A DNA stretch of 36,646 nucleotides from Lactiplantibacillus dongliensis (GTDB taxonomy: Bacteria; Bacillota; Bacilli; Lactobacillales; Lactobacillaceae). The translations under genes were made by a program, and so were the position numbers. The notes beneath the pieces are model-generated. The model was not told the DNA's origin. It did not search any database and worked only from the letters and a program-made list of their open reading frames with translations. Below, in pieces: positions 1 through 7,564 of the stretch. Within the stretch, counting starts at the first letter, position 1; each line of letters opens with the position of its first letter. Location: positions 1 through 36,646 of the forward strand of contig NZ_BJDK01000035.1 of NCBI RefSeq assembly GCF_005405105.1, written 5' to 3'.

Positions 1-29
1 AAATCGAAATTAAATTTACTCATAAATGA

Positions 30-69
30 AACCCCCAAAATTGGATTTTTCTGTCCAACCTTGGGGGTT
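30..69 (-). terminator. Intrinsic terminator after the NAD(P)-binding gene
   Basis: An interrupted inverted repeat (arms 31-38 with 61-68, then 41-45 with 54-58) forms a hairpin just downstream of the minus-strand gene that ends at 112. The T-tract on the minus side is weak, so this is a probable terminator rather than a certain one. Confidence 0.55.
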
Positions 70-111
70 CACTTTAAGTCAGTCGCTGATTTTTTGAGTG
101 GCGATTAAAGT

Positions 112-750
112 TTAATACCAAGCTGGTTTATCGCCATCAGTGTTAGGTTTGTTGACCCCTAGGGATGCTCGAACACTTTCGGTTGGGTTAGTTGCTAATT
201 TCACAACTAACGCGGCGATACTTTTCCGTGACACTTCCGTTCCTTTAAAGGCATCATGCCGGCCGGTTGTTTCGTAGTCGATCTCATCTTTATTAGTCAA
301 CCAAGCTGGTCGAATAATCGTGTAGTCGAGGTCGGAGTTTTCTAAGACCTCAGCGGCACTGTAATAACGGGTCAGGTAGCTGCCTAGAGTCGCATTGTTC
401 CATTCGCCAAACTTACCAGGCACTTCGTCGTAGATCCCTAACGTTGAGATCCAGATTAACCGTTTGATGTGAGCAGCATGCATTGCGTTTAAGACGGTTT
501 CCGCCTGAACTTTAATATTTTGGCCAGCTAGGTTAGCGTAAACGACATCTTGACCTTGCATTGCCTTGGTCAACTTATCAGCGTCGGTCGTGTCGCCATC
601 GATCAGGGTGACCCGGTCCGATTTTAAGTCACTGAGCCGTTGCGCGTTACGTAAGTAAAGTGTCAAATCAACATCGGTGTTACCTAAAAATTGCGTTTCA
701 GCTAACTGGGCGATTTGGCCCGCAGCGCCGAGAATAAGTACTTTTGTCAT
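112..750 (-). CDS. NAD(P)-binding oxidoreductase (atypical SDR / NmrA-like)
   Basis: The 212-aa product opens with a Rossmann nucleotide-binding strand and a glycine-rich loop (GAAGQIAQ, residues 8-15). This is typical of the NAD(P)H-binding atypical short-chain dehydrogenase group (NmrA/YwnB-like). It has a mid-protein YYSAAEVL segment and a later IIRPAWLT segment, both common in this family. Such proteins bind NAD(P) in the cytoplasm; some are reductases and some are redox sensors, and the substrate cannot be read from sequence. The ATG at 750 has a strong ribosome site (AGGAGGGG) a few bases upstream. The gene stands alone, followed by a hairpin. Family assignment is good and specific function is unknown. 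Confidence 0.85.
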   Translation of the reverse strand: MTKVLILGAAGQIAQLAETQFLGNTDVDLTLYLRNAQRLSDLKSDRVTLIDGDTTDADKLTKAMQGQDVVYANLAGQNIKVQAETVLNAMHAAHIKRLIWISTLGIYDEVPGKFGEWNNATLGSYLTRYYSAAEVLENSDLDYTIIRPAWLTNKDEIDYETTGRHDAFKGTEVSRKSIAALVVKLATNPTESVRASLGVNKPNTDGDKPAWY

Positions 751-899
751 ATGATCCCCTCCTGAATGTCTTAACTGTAAATCTTATAATTACAGAATGC
801 AAGTTAGGTGTTTCAAAATTTTTAAAACAAAAATGCGCCACTAACTAGTTTTAGCACTATAATAAACATGTAACGGACATTGGTTCCGTTTCCATCATA

Positions 900-1058
900 A
901 AAGAGGCGATTATCATGGCACAAAAGCTTAGCAAGGAACAAAAGAAAGCTATGATTCAAAAAGCTGAAGAAGAACGTGCAAAGCATCCAAAGCAAAAGAA
1001 CGGTGTTTCCGGTTTTGAAACCATCGACGAAGATGCTAAAAAGTTAGCTAAAAACTAA
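900..1058 (+). CDS. Small basic hypothetical protein, 47 aa (CDS 915-1058)
   Basis: A short frame runs from ATG 915 to TAA 1056-1058 and starts MAQKLSKEQKKAMIQKAEEE. It encodes 47 highly charged residues, predicted helical in the first half, with no membrane segment or recognisable domain. The SD-like AGAGGCG at about 901-907 sits at normal spacing, and a strong hairpin terminator follows at once, so this is a complete single-gene transcription unit. Lys/Glu-rich composition suggests a soluble, abundant small protein, but I do not recognise a function. The feature starts at the ribosome site. Confidence 0.7.
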   Translation, partial: KEAIIMAQKLSKEQKKAMIQKAEEERAKHPKQKNGVSGFETIDEDAKKLAKN

Positions 1059-1078
1059 TCTTTTAACGTTCTAGATTA

Positions 1079-1117
1079 AAAACGACTGCCAACTAAAATG
1101 CTGGCAGTCGTTTTGTG
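1079..1117 (+). terminator. Intrinsic terminator of the 47-aa gene
   Basis: A perfect 12-bp stem (AAACGACTGCCA with TGGCAGTCGTTT, 1079-1090 and 1102-1113) is flanked by A- and T-tracts. It may also serve the minus-strand gene ending at 1130. Confidence 0.8.
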
Positions 1118-1129
1118 TTTAAATCAGGA

Positions 1130-1801
1130 TTAGTTGGTGGTCAGGCTTAACTGACCGTTTTGGCTAGTGACCGTGAGTGGATGTGTCCCGACTTGTCGGT
1201 AAATCTTGGCTTGGGGTTTACCGTTAAGCTTGAACTGTCCATTTTTAATCGTCACGTTTAAACCATTAGCGGTTAATCGTTGCAGGTCAGTGCGGCCGTT
1301 AGTTTTGGTGAAGTAGCCACCATGGGTCACAGTTAGGTGGTTAATTAAGGTCGTACCGTTAAGGTGTTTTAACGCTAACGTCCGAGTCGTTAATTGCGAT
1401 AAAGACAAGGTTCCGTTAAGCAACTGGCCGTTAATGGCTTTCAATTGATGGGGATTAGTAACTGTGATGGTAATGATAGGCGATTTGCCGATTTCCAACT
1501 GATGCTGTCCAGCGTCAGTCTGTTGTAATTTTAACGTTCCAGCTTGGTGGGTTAGCTTAAATTCATTAGCAGCAGTGTGTTGTAAGGTGATTTTATTTAC
1601 TCGGCCAGGCTTGATGGTGAGTTTAGCGGTGCGAACGTTGAGACTGAGTTGGTCGAGCTGGTTAATGGTTGTTGTGCGTGTGGTTAATCGGTTGAATTGT
1701 AATTGGTTAAGATTGACTCGGTGATTACTGAGGTTGAGGCCAACGACGGTTAGGATAAGAAGAACGATAATGGTTAGTAGGATCGTGAATGTTTTTTTCA
1801 T
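1130..1801 (-). CDS. Membrane-anchored DUF4097-like beta-strand repeat protein
   Basis: The 223-aa product starts with MKKTFTILL and one hydrophobic segment (about residues 5-24), a signal anchor. The rest is extracytoplasmic and rich in short Thr/Leu/Asn beta-strand repeats, resembling DUF4097 (putative adhesin / beta-helix) domains. I chose the ATG at 1801 because AAGGAG lies 7-8 bases upstream; 15 extra upstream codons are in frame but have no ribosome site. It lies 78 bp downstream of the TetR gene on the same strand. Its upstream region carries the same palindrome as the tetR promoter, so it is probably the main target of that regulator. DUF4097 proteins are often encoded beside regulators of envelope stress. 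The exact role is unknown. Confidence 0.7.
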   Translation of the reverse strand: MKKTFTILLTIIVLLILTVVGLNLSNHRVNLNQLQFNRLTTRTTTINQLDQLSLNVRTAKLTIKPGRVNKITLQHTAANEFKLTHQAGTLKLQQTDAGQHQLEIGKSPIITITVTNPHQLKAINGQLLNGTLSLSQLTTRTLALKHLNGTTLINHLTVTHGGYFTKTNGRTDLQRLTANGLNVTIKNGQFKLNGKPQAKIYRQVGTHPLTVTSQNGQLSLTTN

Positions 1802-1821
1802 AAGAAGCTCCTTTTGTGTTG

Positions 1822-1850
1822 ATGAATGAATATAATTTTTATTCATTCAT
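1822..1850. promoter_or_regulatory. Palindromic operator before the DUF4097-like gene
   Basis: ATGAATGAAT (1822-1831) and ATTCATTCAT (1841-1850) form a perfect 10-bp inverted repeat with a 9-bp AT spacer. The same arms and the same spacer length occur before tetR at 2465-2491. This is probably the TetR-family operator. Confidence 0.75.
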
Positions 1851-1879
1851 TTTTAGTATTAAAAAATAACCAACTAGGG

Positions 1880-2446
1880 TTATTTTAGAATGACGGTTAA
1901 CATGCCAGTGATTAAATCAGTTAATAATTGGTAATAATCTGTCGTTTGGATTTCACTTTGATGGAAATCAATCACGGTCAAAGCATTGAATAGGCTGAGT
2001 GCTCGTTCTTGCGTCATCTCAGGTTTCATTAGGCCCTGCGTTTGCCACTGTTTGATCAGCTTTAGAAGCAAAGTATAGACAACACTATCTTCTACGGCTT
2101 GAGCATTATGACTCGCAATCAAGGCATTGAGTTTGGGGTTAGTGAACCATTCCTGCAAAATCGTATTTTGATTTGTAAATTGAAAGATTTGTTGCAGAAT
2201 CGTCTTTATCAAAGGTTCAGGTGCTTGATCCAAATCAACATTAGCGATGATTTTGGCTTTAACGGCTTCATTTTCAGTCGTATAGACTTTAACGAATAGT
2301 GCTTCTTTAGAGTCATAGTAACGGTAAAAGGTCCCTACGGCTACGCCAGCATTTTGCGCAATCTGGGCAATATTAGTTGCCTTAAACCCTTGTGTTAAGA
2401 ATAAGTGATGTGCCGCCTGAAATAGGGCTTGTCGTTTATCGACCAT
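1880..2446 (-). CDS. TetR/AcrR-family transcriptional regulator
   Basis: The 188-aa product has a typical N-terminal TetR helix-turn-helix at residues ~24-47, including TNIAQIAQNAGVAVGTFYRYY, followed by SKEALF. The C-terminal ligand domain is divergent and mostly helical. Such proteins repress as dimers until a small ligand binds. The ATG at 2446 is preceded by AAAGGAGG. A 9-bp-arm palindrome lies immediately upstream, indicating autoregulation, and a matching palindrome stands before the downstream DUF4097-like gene. The two genes therefore form a small self-controlled regulon. The inducer is unknown. Confidence 0.92.
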   Translation of the reverse strand: MVDKRQALFQAAHHLFLTQGFKATNIAQIAQNAGVAVGTFYRYYDSKEALFVKVYTTENEAVKAKIIANVDLDQAPEPLIKTILQQIFQFTNQNTILQEWFTNPKLNALIASHNAQAVEDSVVYTLLLKLIKQWQTQGLMKPEMTQERALSLFNALTVIDFHQSEIQTTDYYQLLTDLITGMLTVILK

Positions 2447-2464
2447 TCAAAGAGCCTCCTTTAC

Positions 2465-2491
2465 TGAATGAATATTAATTTAATTCATTCA
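2465..2491. promoter_or_regulatory. Palindromic operator before tetR
   Basis: TGAATGAAT (2465-2473) and ATTCATTCA (2483-2491) form a perfect inverted repeat with a 9-bp spacer, identical in arms and spacing to the site at 1822-1850. It lies ~20 bp upstream of the tetR start. Confidence 0.75.
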
Positions 2492-2579
2492 TTTTGTCAA
2501 GTGTCTAAATGTGAATTTTACGATAGCGCTTACTAGACGGGTGCAGTATAATATGAGCAAATCGATGGAGGTGGTCATA

Positions 2580-2918
2580 ATGACGCAATTTACAGCCTTT
2601 ATTGCGAGTTTGGATGACACTTTAGCTCAGGAAAGGTTGTCACCAACGAACTTGGTGCAAGTGCCGGTTACATTCAGCTTTCAGCATCAGCATTTACAAG
2701 TCGAGCTGACAACGTTGCAAACGTCATTCAATCAAGGGAACAATGACTTTGGGGTAGCTGATATCTTGGATCGGATTCGGTCACTGGTCGGTGTTGAACT
2801 AGCTGATGTGCCAGAAGAACGGTGGCCACGCACCACGATAACTAAGCCCATGACGATCACGCCATATAAAGTTGTTCGGGTGATTCCAGTCGATATGCAG
2901 GATTATCAAGTCATTTAG
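2580..2918 (+). CDS. Hypothetical protein, 112 aa, upstream of hsp20
   Basis: The frame beginning MTQFTAFIASLDDTL encodes a soluble 112-aa protein with no transmembrane segment and no motif I recognise. I chose the ATG at 2580 because GGAGG (2567-2571) lies at correct spacing; in-frame ATGs at 2553 and 2568 lack or overlap that site. Its stop codon lies inside the left arm of the CIRCE element that controls the next gene, so the two genes are tightly packed yet separately regulated. HrcA bound there could also impede read-through. Function unknown. Confidence 0.7.
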   Translation: MTQFTAFIASLDDTLAQERLSPTNLVQVPVTFSFQHQHLQVELTTLQTSFNQGNNDFGVADILDRIRSLVGVELADVPEERWPRTTITKPMTITPYKVVRVIPVDMQDYQVI

Positions 2919-2941
2919 CACTCTGTTGTGTAGAGTGCTAA
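2915..2941 (+). promoter_or_regulatory. CIRCE operator (HrcA) for hsp20
   Basis: TTAGCACTC (2915-2923), a 9-bp spacer and GAGTGCTAA (2933-2941) match the CIRCE consensus exactly. The element overlaps the TAG stop (2916-2918) of the upstream gene and precedes a promoter (TTGAAA 2946-2951, 16 bp, TAGAAT 2968-2973). Confidence 0.97.
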
Positions 2942-3008
2942 ATTGTTGAAATTAATCGATAGCAGCTTAGAATAGAAGTTGTAAACAAGTTGAAAGGGTG
3001 ATTAGGAT

Positions 3009-3455
3009 ATGGCTAATGAGATGTTGAATTGGAACCACGATTTATTTGATCGGTTGAGTGATTTTTCTAAGATGGATGATTTATTAACGGGGTTAGGCCG
3101 TTCGGTGGCTAACGTAACTGGCCATGATAGTGCCTTGTTGAAGACCGACATTAAAGAAAATGATGAACAGTACACGATGCAAATCGATGTTCCTGGCATT
3201 CAAAAGGCTGATATTGCCTTGAAGTATCGCAATGGCCGGTTATCGATCGGTGTGAAACGCGACAGTCTCAGTGATGATAGCGATAAAGATGGCAACATCA
3301 TCACCAGTGAACGCCAAACGGGCCGTTTCGGGCGTGAGTATTCATTACCTGACGTTGATGCGGCCAAGATTGCGGCCCATTATGATAATGGGGTCTTGAG
3401 CTTAACCTTGCCGAAGAAAGCCGCGGCCGATACGCATCATATTGAAATTCAATAA
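3009..3455 (+). CDS. hsp20: Small heat shock protein, Hsp20/alpha-crystallin family
   Basis: The 148-aa cytoplasmic chaperone has a variable N-terminus and an alpha-crystallin domain from about residue 40 to 140. It carries the family hallmarks MQIDVPGI near the domain start and NGVLSLTLPKK near its end, and closes with an I-x-I-type tail (IEI). It holds unfolding proteins in a refoldable state during heat, cold or solvent stress. ATG 3009 is preceded by AAAGGGTGAT. Expression should be repressed by HrcA through the perfect CIRCE at 2915-2941. L. plantarum has several Hsp20 paralogues (hsp18.5, hsp18.55, hsp19.3), and I cannot say from sequence alone which one this is. It is monocistronic, ending in a strong terminator. 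Confidence 0.96.
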   Translation: MANEMLNWNHDLFDRLSDFSKMDDLLTGLGRSVANVTGHDSALLKTDIKENDEQYTMQIDVPGIQKADIALKYRNGRLSIGVKRDSLSDDSDKDGNIITSERQTGRFGREYSLPDVDAAKIAAHYDNGVLSLTLPKKAAADTHHIEIQ

Positions 3456-3481
3456 GGATTAAGGCGAGTTAATTTCGCCCG

Positions 3482-3525
3482 GACGGTGATGCAAGTTGAA
3501 CGAAACTTGTGCACCGTCTTTTTTT
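3482..3525 (+). terminator. Terminator of hsp20
   Basis: A long imperfect hairpin (GACGGTG 3482-3488 with CACCGTC 3512-3518, plus an inner AAGTT/AACTT helix) is followed by seven T residues. Confidence 0.9.
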
Positions 3526-3529
3526 AATC

Positions 3530-3986
3530 GGTGTGCAACTGACAGATTTAAATATTTTACGAAATTTGGTAGTTGATTGGACCTAAGTGCCTCGTTTTCT
3601 GTTACAATTCAGTAATATCGGAAGTTCTTTATGTTACCAAACGTGACGTCATTAAACGGGGTCACAGGTTGATCATTACTGAGTTGTGGTGGCAATCAAC
3701 GGCCTTGCTAGGTGCCGGTTTTGCACCGATGACGGGGTAATTTGAGGCTAGGTAGTCATAGACGGCGACCGATATTAAGCAACGTTAGGTCATGGTGGTG
3801 GATTGGTGGCTATCAGGCAGTATCTCTTGTTTAAAGCGCACATCAGCAGTTCCTGATTCGCTAGGTATCGGGATTGACGCGTGCTACTTGGGACGCCCTT
3901 GCGCCAACCGGGTCACAGCCGAAACAATGGCCTAACGTCGATGTATCGTTTGAATAGTCGCAGGATTAGTAAGAAAGTAGGAATGT
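3530..3986 (+). pseudogene. Degenerate, possibly formerly coding stretch
   Basis: About 450 bp lack any intact frame. The plus strand from about 3615 has one open run of some 45 codons reading ...ITELWWQSTALLGAGF and then stops; other frames continue with short open runs broken by stops. Local GC resembles coding DNA more than the AT-rich spacers nearby. This suggests a decayed gene, but I cannot name the parent. The last ~40 bp hold the ribosome site of the next gene. Confidence 0.3.
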
Positions 3987-3989
3987 GTG

Positions 3990-4496
3990 ATGACGGAAGG
4001 TTTTAGACCGAGTCACCCTAAAATATCGATTGACGATGACCCTGGAATACGGAGCCAAATCGAAAGTTTAACCGGTGAACTCTCCCAACAGCAACTCGCC
4101 AAGTGGGCGTTGATTATCGCGAAAAAAGCGATGCAGTATGTCGATGACAATCAGAAGCATGATCGCCAATTACGATTAGCGATTGATGCCAATGAATTGT
4201 GGCAGGTTAATTTAGCTAGTGTCTACCAAGTGCGCCAAGCCAGTGCCAAAGTTGAGGCGATGGGCGCTAATAGTACCAGTTCAATTGGGGCGGCTGCATT
4301 AGAATGTATCAGTTGGGCAATTGCTTCGGCGTATGTCGATGAGAATGCCTTACGCGCAGCTGACCAAGCCATTAAGTTAGTCAACTTGACCCAACCCAAT
4401 GACCAAGCAGCTGTCACGGCCGAACGCCAATGGCAGTACCAGCAATTGGCCGGATTGGTTCAAAACATCAATTTGGGGTTACGCCATATGCTATAA
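3990..4496 (+). CDS. Imm-5-like putative immunity protein
   Basis: The product is about 168 aa, soluble and all-helical. It has a central run of Ala-rich helices and conserved-looking LAKWALIIAKKA, DARQ-like and ALECISWAIASAYVDENALRAA segments. The pattern resembles the Imm-5-like 'putative immunity protein' family found next to polymorphic toxins. Start is ATG 3990 (a GTG at 3987 is equally in frame), with AGTAGGA upstream at 3976-3982. No toxin gene is present nearby; the following gene is an unrelated small unknown 32 bp downstream. It could be an orphan immunity gene, or the family resemblance may reflect a different housekeeping role. Family call moderate, function inferred. Confidence 0.55.
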   Translation: MTEGFRPSHPKISIDDDPGIRSQIESLTGELSQQQLAKWALIIAKKAMQYVDDNQKHDRQLRLAIDANELWQVNLASVYQVRQASAKVEAMGANSTSSIGAAALECISWAIASAYVDENALRAADQAIKLVNLTQPNDQAAVTAERQWQYQQLAGLVQNINLGLRHML

Positions 4497-4528
4497 TGCC
4501 TACAGAGTTAAAGTTAGGTGGGGATTAG

Positions 4529-4903
4529 ATGGCAGCCGAAAATCATGTGCAGGCTAAGGCAGAGTTGTTGCGTCAGTATCAAGAAATTGTTTCGAAGTAT
4601 ATGGATAATGTCTACGAAACGGTTGATGCCGATGCGCATTTTAAGTTAAAAAATCAGTTGGGCTTTAATTATTTTGTCGATTATTTATTCTTAGCGAATG
4701 TCTGTTATCAAGCAAGCTTAGATATTTTAAATAACGAAGATCAGAAGTATCCCGAGAGTAACGACCGGTTAGCGGCGGTGATTGTCAAGTATCCAGAATA
4801 TTTGACAATGGCGGTCTTTAACGCCGACTTTCAAGATGCTAGCGTGACTGATCATTACGAAAAAACATTAGTTGATCTAGCTAGTACGCTAGACGTTGAA
4901 TAA
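4529..4903 (+). CDS. Hypothetical protein, 124 aa
   Basis: This is an acidic soluble protein with Tyr- and Asp-rich helices (YMDNVYETVDADAHFK, LDILNNEDQKYPESNDRL). It shows no signal peptide, membrane segment or known motif. ATG 4529 is preceded by AGGTGGGGATT. The gene is 32 bp after the Imm-5-like gene and 61 bp before mutY on the same strand, so co-transcription is likely. I do not recognise the family. Confidence 0.75.
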   Translation: MAAENHVQAKAELLRQYQEIVSKYMDNVYETVDADAHFKLKNQLGFNYFVDYLFLANVCYQASLDILNNEDQKYPESNDRLAAVIVKYPEYLTMAVFNADFQDASVTDHYEKTLVDLASTLDVE

Positions 4904-4964
4904 TTAGCAATGAGCTTGGCGAGGGCGACCTAGTCAGGCTCATTTTTAGGTAGGAGGAATTTCT

Positions 4965-6065
4965 TTGATTGAATGGTCACCCGCAACAATTAGCGCCTTT
5001 CAGACGACGTTACTGGCCTGGTTTGATCGCGAAGGTCGCGATTTGCCATGGCGTCATGATCATGAACCGTATCATATCTGGGTCTCAGAGATCATGCTCC
5101 AACAGACACAAGTTCAGACGGTTATCCCATACTACGAGCGTTTCATGGCGTGGTTTCCAACGGTGACGGCCTTAGCTCAGGCCCCCGAGAGTCAACTGCT
5201 AAAGGCTTGGGAAGGCTTAGGGTATTATTCCCGGGTGCGCAACATGCAACGCTGTGCGCGCCAATTATTGGCGGATTATGAGGGTCAGTGGCCCAAGACT
5301 GCCACTGAACTCACGGAATTGATTGGTATTGGCCCGTATACAGCGGGAGCGATTGCTAGTATTGCCTTTAATGAACCAGTCCCGGCTGTCGATGGGAATG
5401 CGTTTCGGGTCTTTAGTCGGTTATTAGAGATTGACGCTGATATTGCCAAGCCGCAGACCCGGTCGTTATTTGAAAAAGTGATTGCGCGGATTATCCCTAA
5501 AGATCGGCCGGGAGATTTTAACCAAGCAATTATGGATCTCGGTTCTAGTTATATGACCGCCCGTAATCCTGATTCGGCCCATTCGCCGGTCAAGGACTTC
5601 AACCAGGCTTATCTGGATGGCAAAGAATTAGATTATCCCGTCAAGACGAAGAAGCCGCGGCCAGTCCCAGTTGATTATGTGGCGGTCTTGGCACAAGCTG
5701 ACGGGCAATGGTTAATGACGCAACGGCCTAGTAATGGCATGTTAGCGAACTTATGGACAGTACCATTGCTGAAAGTAGCGGACCTAGATTTAGCTGAAGA
5801 TTACTTGCCAGCTGATCTAGAATTAGCGATTCAAACGTATTTCCAACAAGAGTATCAATTGCGCGTCACTGGTTTTGATCTGGGCTTAAAGCCAGTTAAA
5901 CATACATTTACGCATCAAAAGTGGACGATTCAGTTATTCGGTGCCAAGGTTGAACAGCCAGACCTAGCTTACTTTCCAGGTAAACTTGTGTCGACGGCGC
6001 AACTGACAACACTACCGATGCCTAAAGTGCAAGAAAAGATATGGGATCGTTACCAACCAAAATAA
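4965..6065 (+). CDS. mutY: A/G-specific adenine DNA glycosylase MutY (cluster-less form)
   Basis: MutY removes adenine mispaired with 8-oxoguanine. The 366-aa protein has the HhH-GPD glycosylase core: catalytic Glu42 in SEIMLQQTQ, a helix-hairpin-helix at ~117-135 (LIGIGPYTAGAIASIAF), and catalytic Asp143 in VDGNAFRV. A C-terminal NUDIX-like 8-oxoG recognition domain (~230-360) carries HTFTHQKW in place of the FSH motif. The four cysteines that normally bind [4Fe-4S] in the C-x6-C-x2-C-x5-C pattern are replaced at the aligned positions by Met197, Ser204, Ser207 and Asn213, so no cluster can form. Cluster-independent MutY proteins are known from Lactobacillales and other low-iron bacteria. The start is TTG 4965, behind a perfect AGGAGGAA; no better start exists. 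A strong terminator follows. Confidence 0.97.
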   Translation: MIEWSPATISAFQTTLLAWFDREGRDLPWRHDHEPYHIWVSEIMLQQTQVQTVIPYYERFMAWFPTVTALAQAPESQLLKAWEGLGYYSRVRNMQRCARQLLADYEGQWPKTATELTELIGIGPYTAGAIASIAFNEPVPAVDGNAFRVFSRLLEIDADIAKPQTRSLFEKVIARIIPKDRPGDFNQAIMDLGSSYMTARNPDSAHSPVKDFNQAYLDGKELDYPVKTKKPRPVPVDYVAVLAQADGQWLMTQRPSNGMLANLWTVPLLKVADLDLAEDYLPADLELAIQTYFQQEYQLRVTGFDLGLKPVKHTFTHQKWTIQLFGAKVEQPDLAYFPGKLVSTAQLTTLPMPKVQEKIWDRYQPK

Positions 6066-6115
6066 AGCACGTGTTTCAAAGCTTGATCGACTTTGAAACG
6101 CGTGCTTTATTTTGG
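6061..6115 (+). terminator. Terminator of mutY
   Basis: Long arms of ~21 bp (AATAAAGCACG... with ...CGTGCTTTATT) enclose a short loop, with one internal mismatch and a closing T-run. It begins within the mutY stop. Confidence 0.9.
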
Positions 6116-6146
6116 CTTTAATTAGTGTTCATTTATAGTCACTTAT

Positions 6147-6223
6147 TAGTGGCGGGCGGTCCAGAATTGGCTCAGTGACCACCACGTTCCAGCCGATGCT
6201 GGGCCAACCAGAGTGGCAATTTA
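6147..6223 (+). repeat. Cloverleaf repeat, internally deleted copy
   Basis: This copy keeps the outer stem (CCAGAATTGGCT at 6161-6172 and AGCCGATGCTGG at 6191-6202) and the 3' flank GCCAACCAGAGTGGCAATTTA. It lacks the two inner hairpins seen in full copies (for example 13405-13560). GGCTCAGTG is joined directly to ACCACCACGTTCCAGCC, as expected from deletion of the inner arms. Confidence 0.85.
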
Positions 6224-6244
6224 ATTCAGTACTAAGTTAACACT

Positions 6245-7561
6245 TTACATGTAGTACTGAACGAGACGATAAAGCGTCTTTTCAGTCAAATCAGCGGTCG
6301 TGGTACCCGTGCCTTTTTGATTAGAGAAGAAGAGCACGCCGGTCTTGTTACCTTCAGACAAGTACATGTGAGTTGTGACACCGGTGTCGCGTAAACTACC
6401 GGAACTGTACTTCATGTGGTTACTCTTAATGTGCCACATGCCACCATCATAGGCGTACTTGTAGTGGTTGGATAAGTAATAATAATCACTCTTATTTAAA
6501 ATTTTGCCATTCCGCAAGCCTTTTTGCACGGTGTAGTAATCGGCTGGTGACATATACATATTACCGGCACCGGTCAAAGAGGATAGCAGGTTCGTCGTTA
6601 ATGGATAATATTGGTAATTCTTGTTATCCACGTACTTATAACTAACGGCAGGAGTTAAATTAGCTGGAATCGTATTATAGAAGTAAGTATGCGTTAACCC
6701 GAGCTTGTTAATAATTCGGCTCTGCACGTTTTCTTCTAAGGATTTTCCAGTTAGCTGTCGAATGATCCCTGCTAAGATAATGTAGTTAGCGTTGGTATAG
6801 TGGTGCTTGCCGGCACCAGTCGCGTTCAATTGACTGATGGCGTATTGTACGGACTGCGCTTCGGTTAAGAACCTACCAGGATCAAGCTCTTCATTGGCTT
6901 GTTCCAAACCAGAGTTGTGGTCTAGCAGTTGTCGAATCGTGATATCGGCACTGGTCTTAATGTTAGGATAGAATTTACTGAGCCGCGTGTACTGGGTTAA
7001 TTTGTGTTCATTAACCAGTTGGACGATGATGGCCGCGGTGATGACTTTTTGTAAGGAGGCCGTTGGATAGACGGTTTCGTTAGTATTCAACTTACGACCG
7101 CCATAGTAAGCGTAGCCGGTCGATGCGGTGACACTATTGCTAGCATAATTCTTGATCAGCATCGCGGTGCCGCGGTAGTGATACTTGTCAATTAAGGCAA
7201 TGGCGTTTTGTTTTACTGAATAAGGCTCAATCGCGCTTTTTTTGACCCAGCCGATAGTTTTGCCATAATAGCTAAATTTAACCCAAGTGCCACTAGCGGT
7301 GGTCGCTTGCTGAGTTACTTTGATGAAACGATGTTCCCAGTTGCTCCCATTCAAATCACGGGTGGCCGTTGATCGACTAGTATTATAGATACCATATTTA
7401 TAAATGCCATCGTTCGTTTTGGCTTGATTCACAAAACGGGCGGTGTAGTTTTGTGTGGACTGATTACTGATGGTGTCGTAAGCATGGGCAATGGTCGGCG
7501 TTGTGAACGCGACCGCTGCCACGGTGCCAGCTAACCCCAAAATAGTGGCCATTTTTTTCAT
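6245..7561 (-). CDS. Secreted serine hydrolase (beta-lactamase/PBP-type) with SH3-like wall domain
   Basis: The product is about 438 aa. A signal peptide (MKKMATILGLAG... cleaved near AHA-YD) is followed by an SH3_8/GW-like wall-binding module (~50-115, ending GKTIGWVKKSAIEPY). Then comes a serine beta-lactamase/DD-peptidase fold with SxxK (PTASLQKVI, Ser169 and Lys172), a Y-T-N motif (HHYTNANY) and a late KxG/HxG-type segment. It probably acts on peptidoglycan or a related substrate outside the cell; actual activity (carboxypeptidase, esterase, none) is not determinable. I chose ATG 7561 because GGGGAG (7574-7569) is 7 bases upstream; ATG 7564 is also possible, and an upstream ATG overlaps the ribosome site. 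It is transcribed alone. Confidence 0.88.
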   Translation of the reverse strand: MKKMATILGLAGTVAAVAFTTPTIAHAYDTISNQSTQNYTARFVNQAKTNDGIYKYGIYNTSRSTATRDLNGSNWEHRFIKVTQQATTASGTWVKFSYYGKTIGWVKKSAIEPYSVKQNAIALIDKYHYRGTAMLIKNYASNSVTASTGYAYYGGRKLNTNETVYPTASLQKVITAAIIVQLVNEHKLTQYTRLSKFYPNIKTSADITIRQLLDHNSGLEQANEELDPGRFLTEAQSVQYAISQLNATGAGKHHYTNANYIILAGIIRQLTGKSLEENVQSRIINKLGLTHTYFYNTIPANLTPAVSYKYVDNKNYQYYPLTTNLLSSLTGAGNMYMSPADYYTVQKGLRNGKILNKSDYYYLSNHYKYAYDGGMWHIKSNHMKYSSGSLRDTGVTTHMYLSEGNKTGVLFFSNQKGTGTTTADLTEKTLYRLVQYYM

Positions 7562-7564
7562 CAT

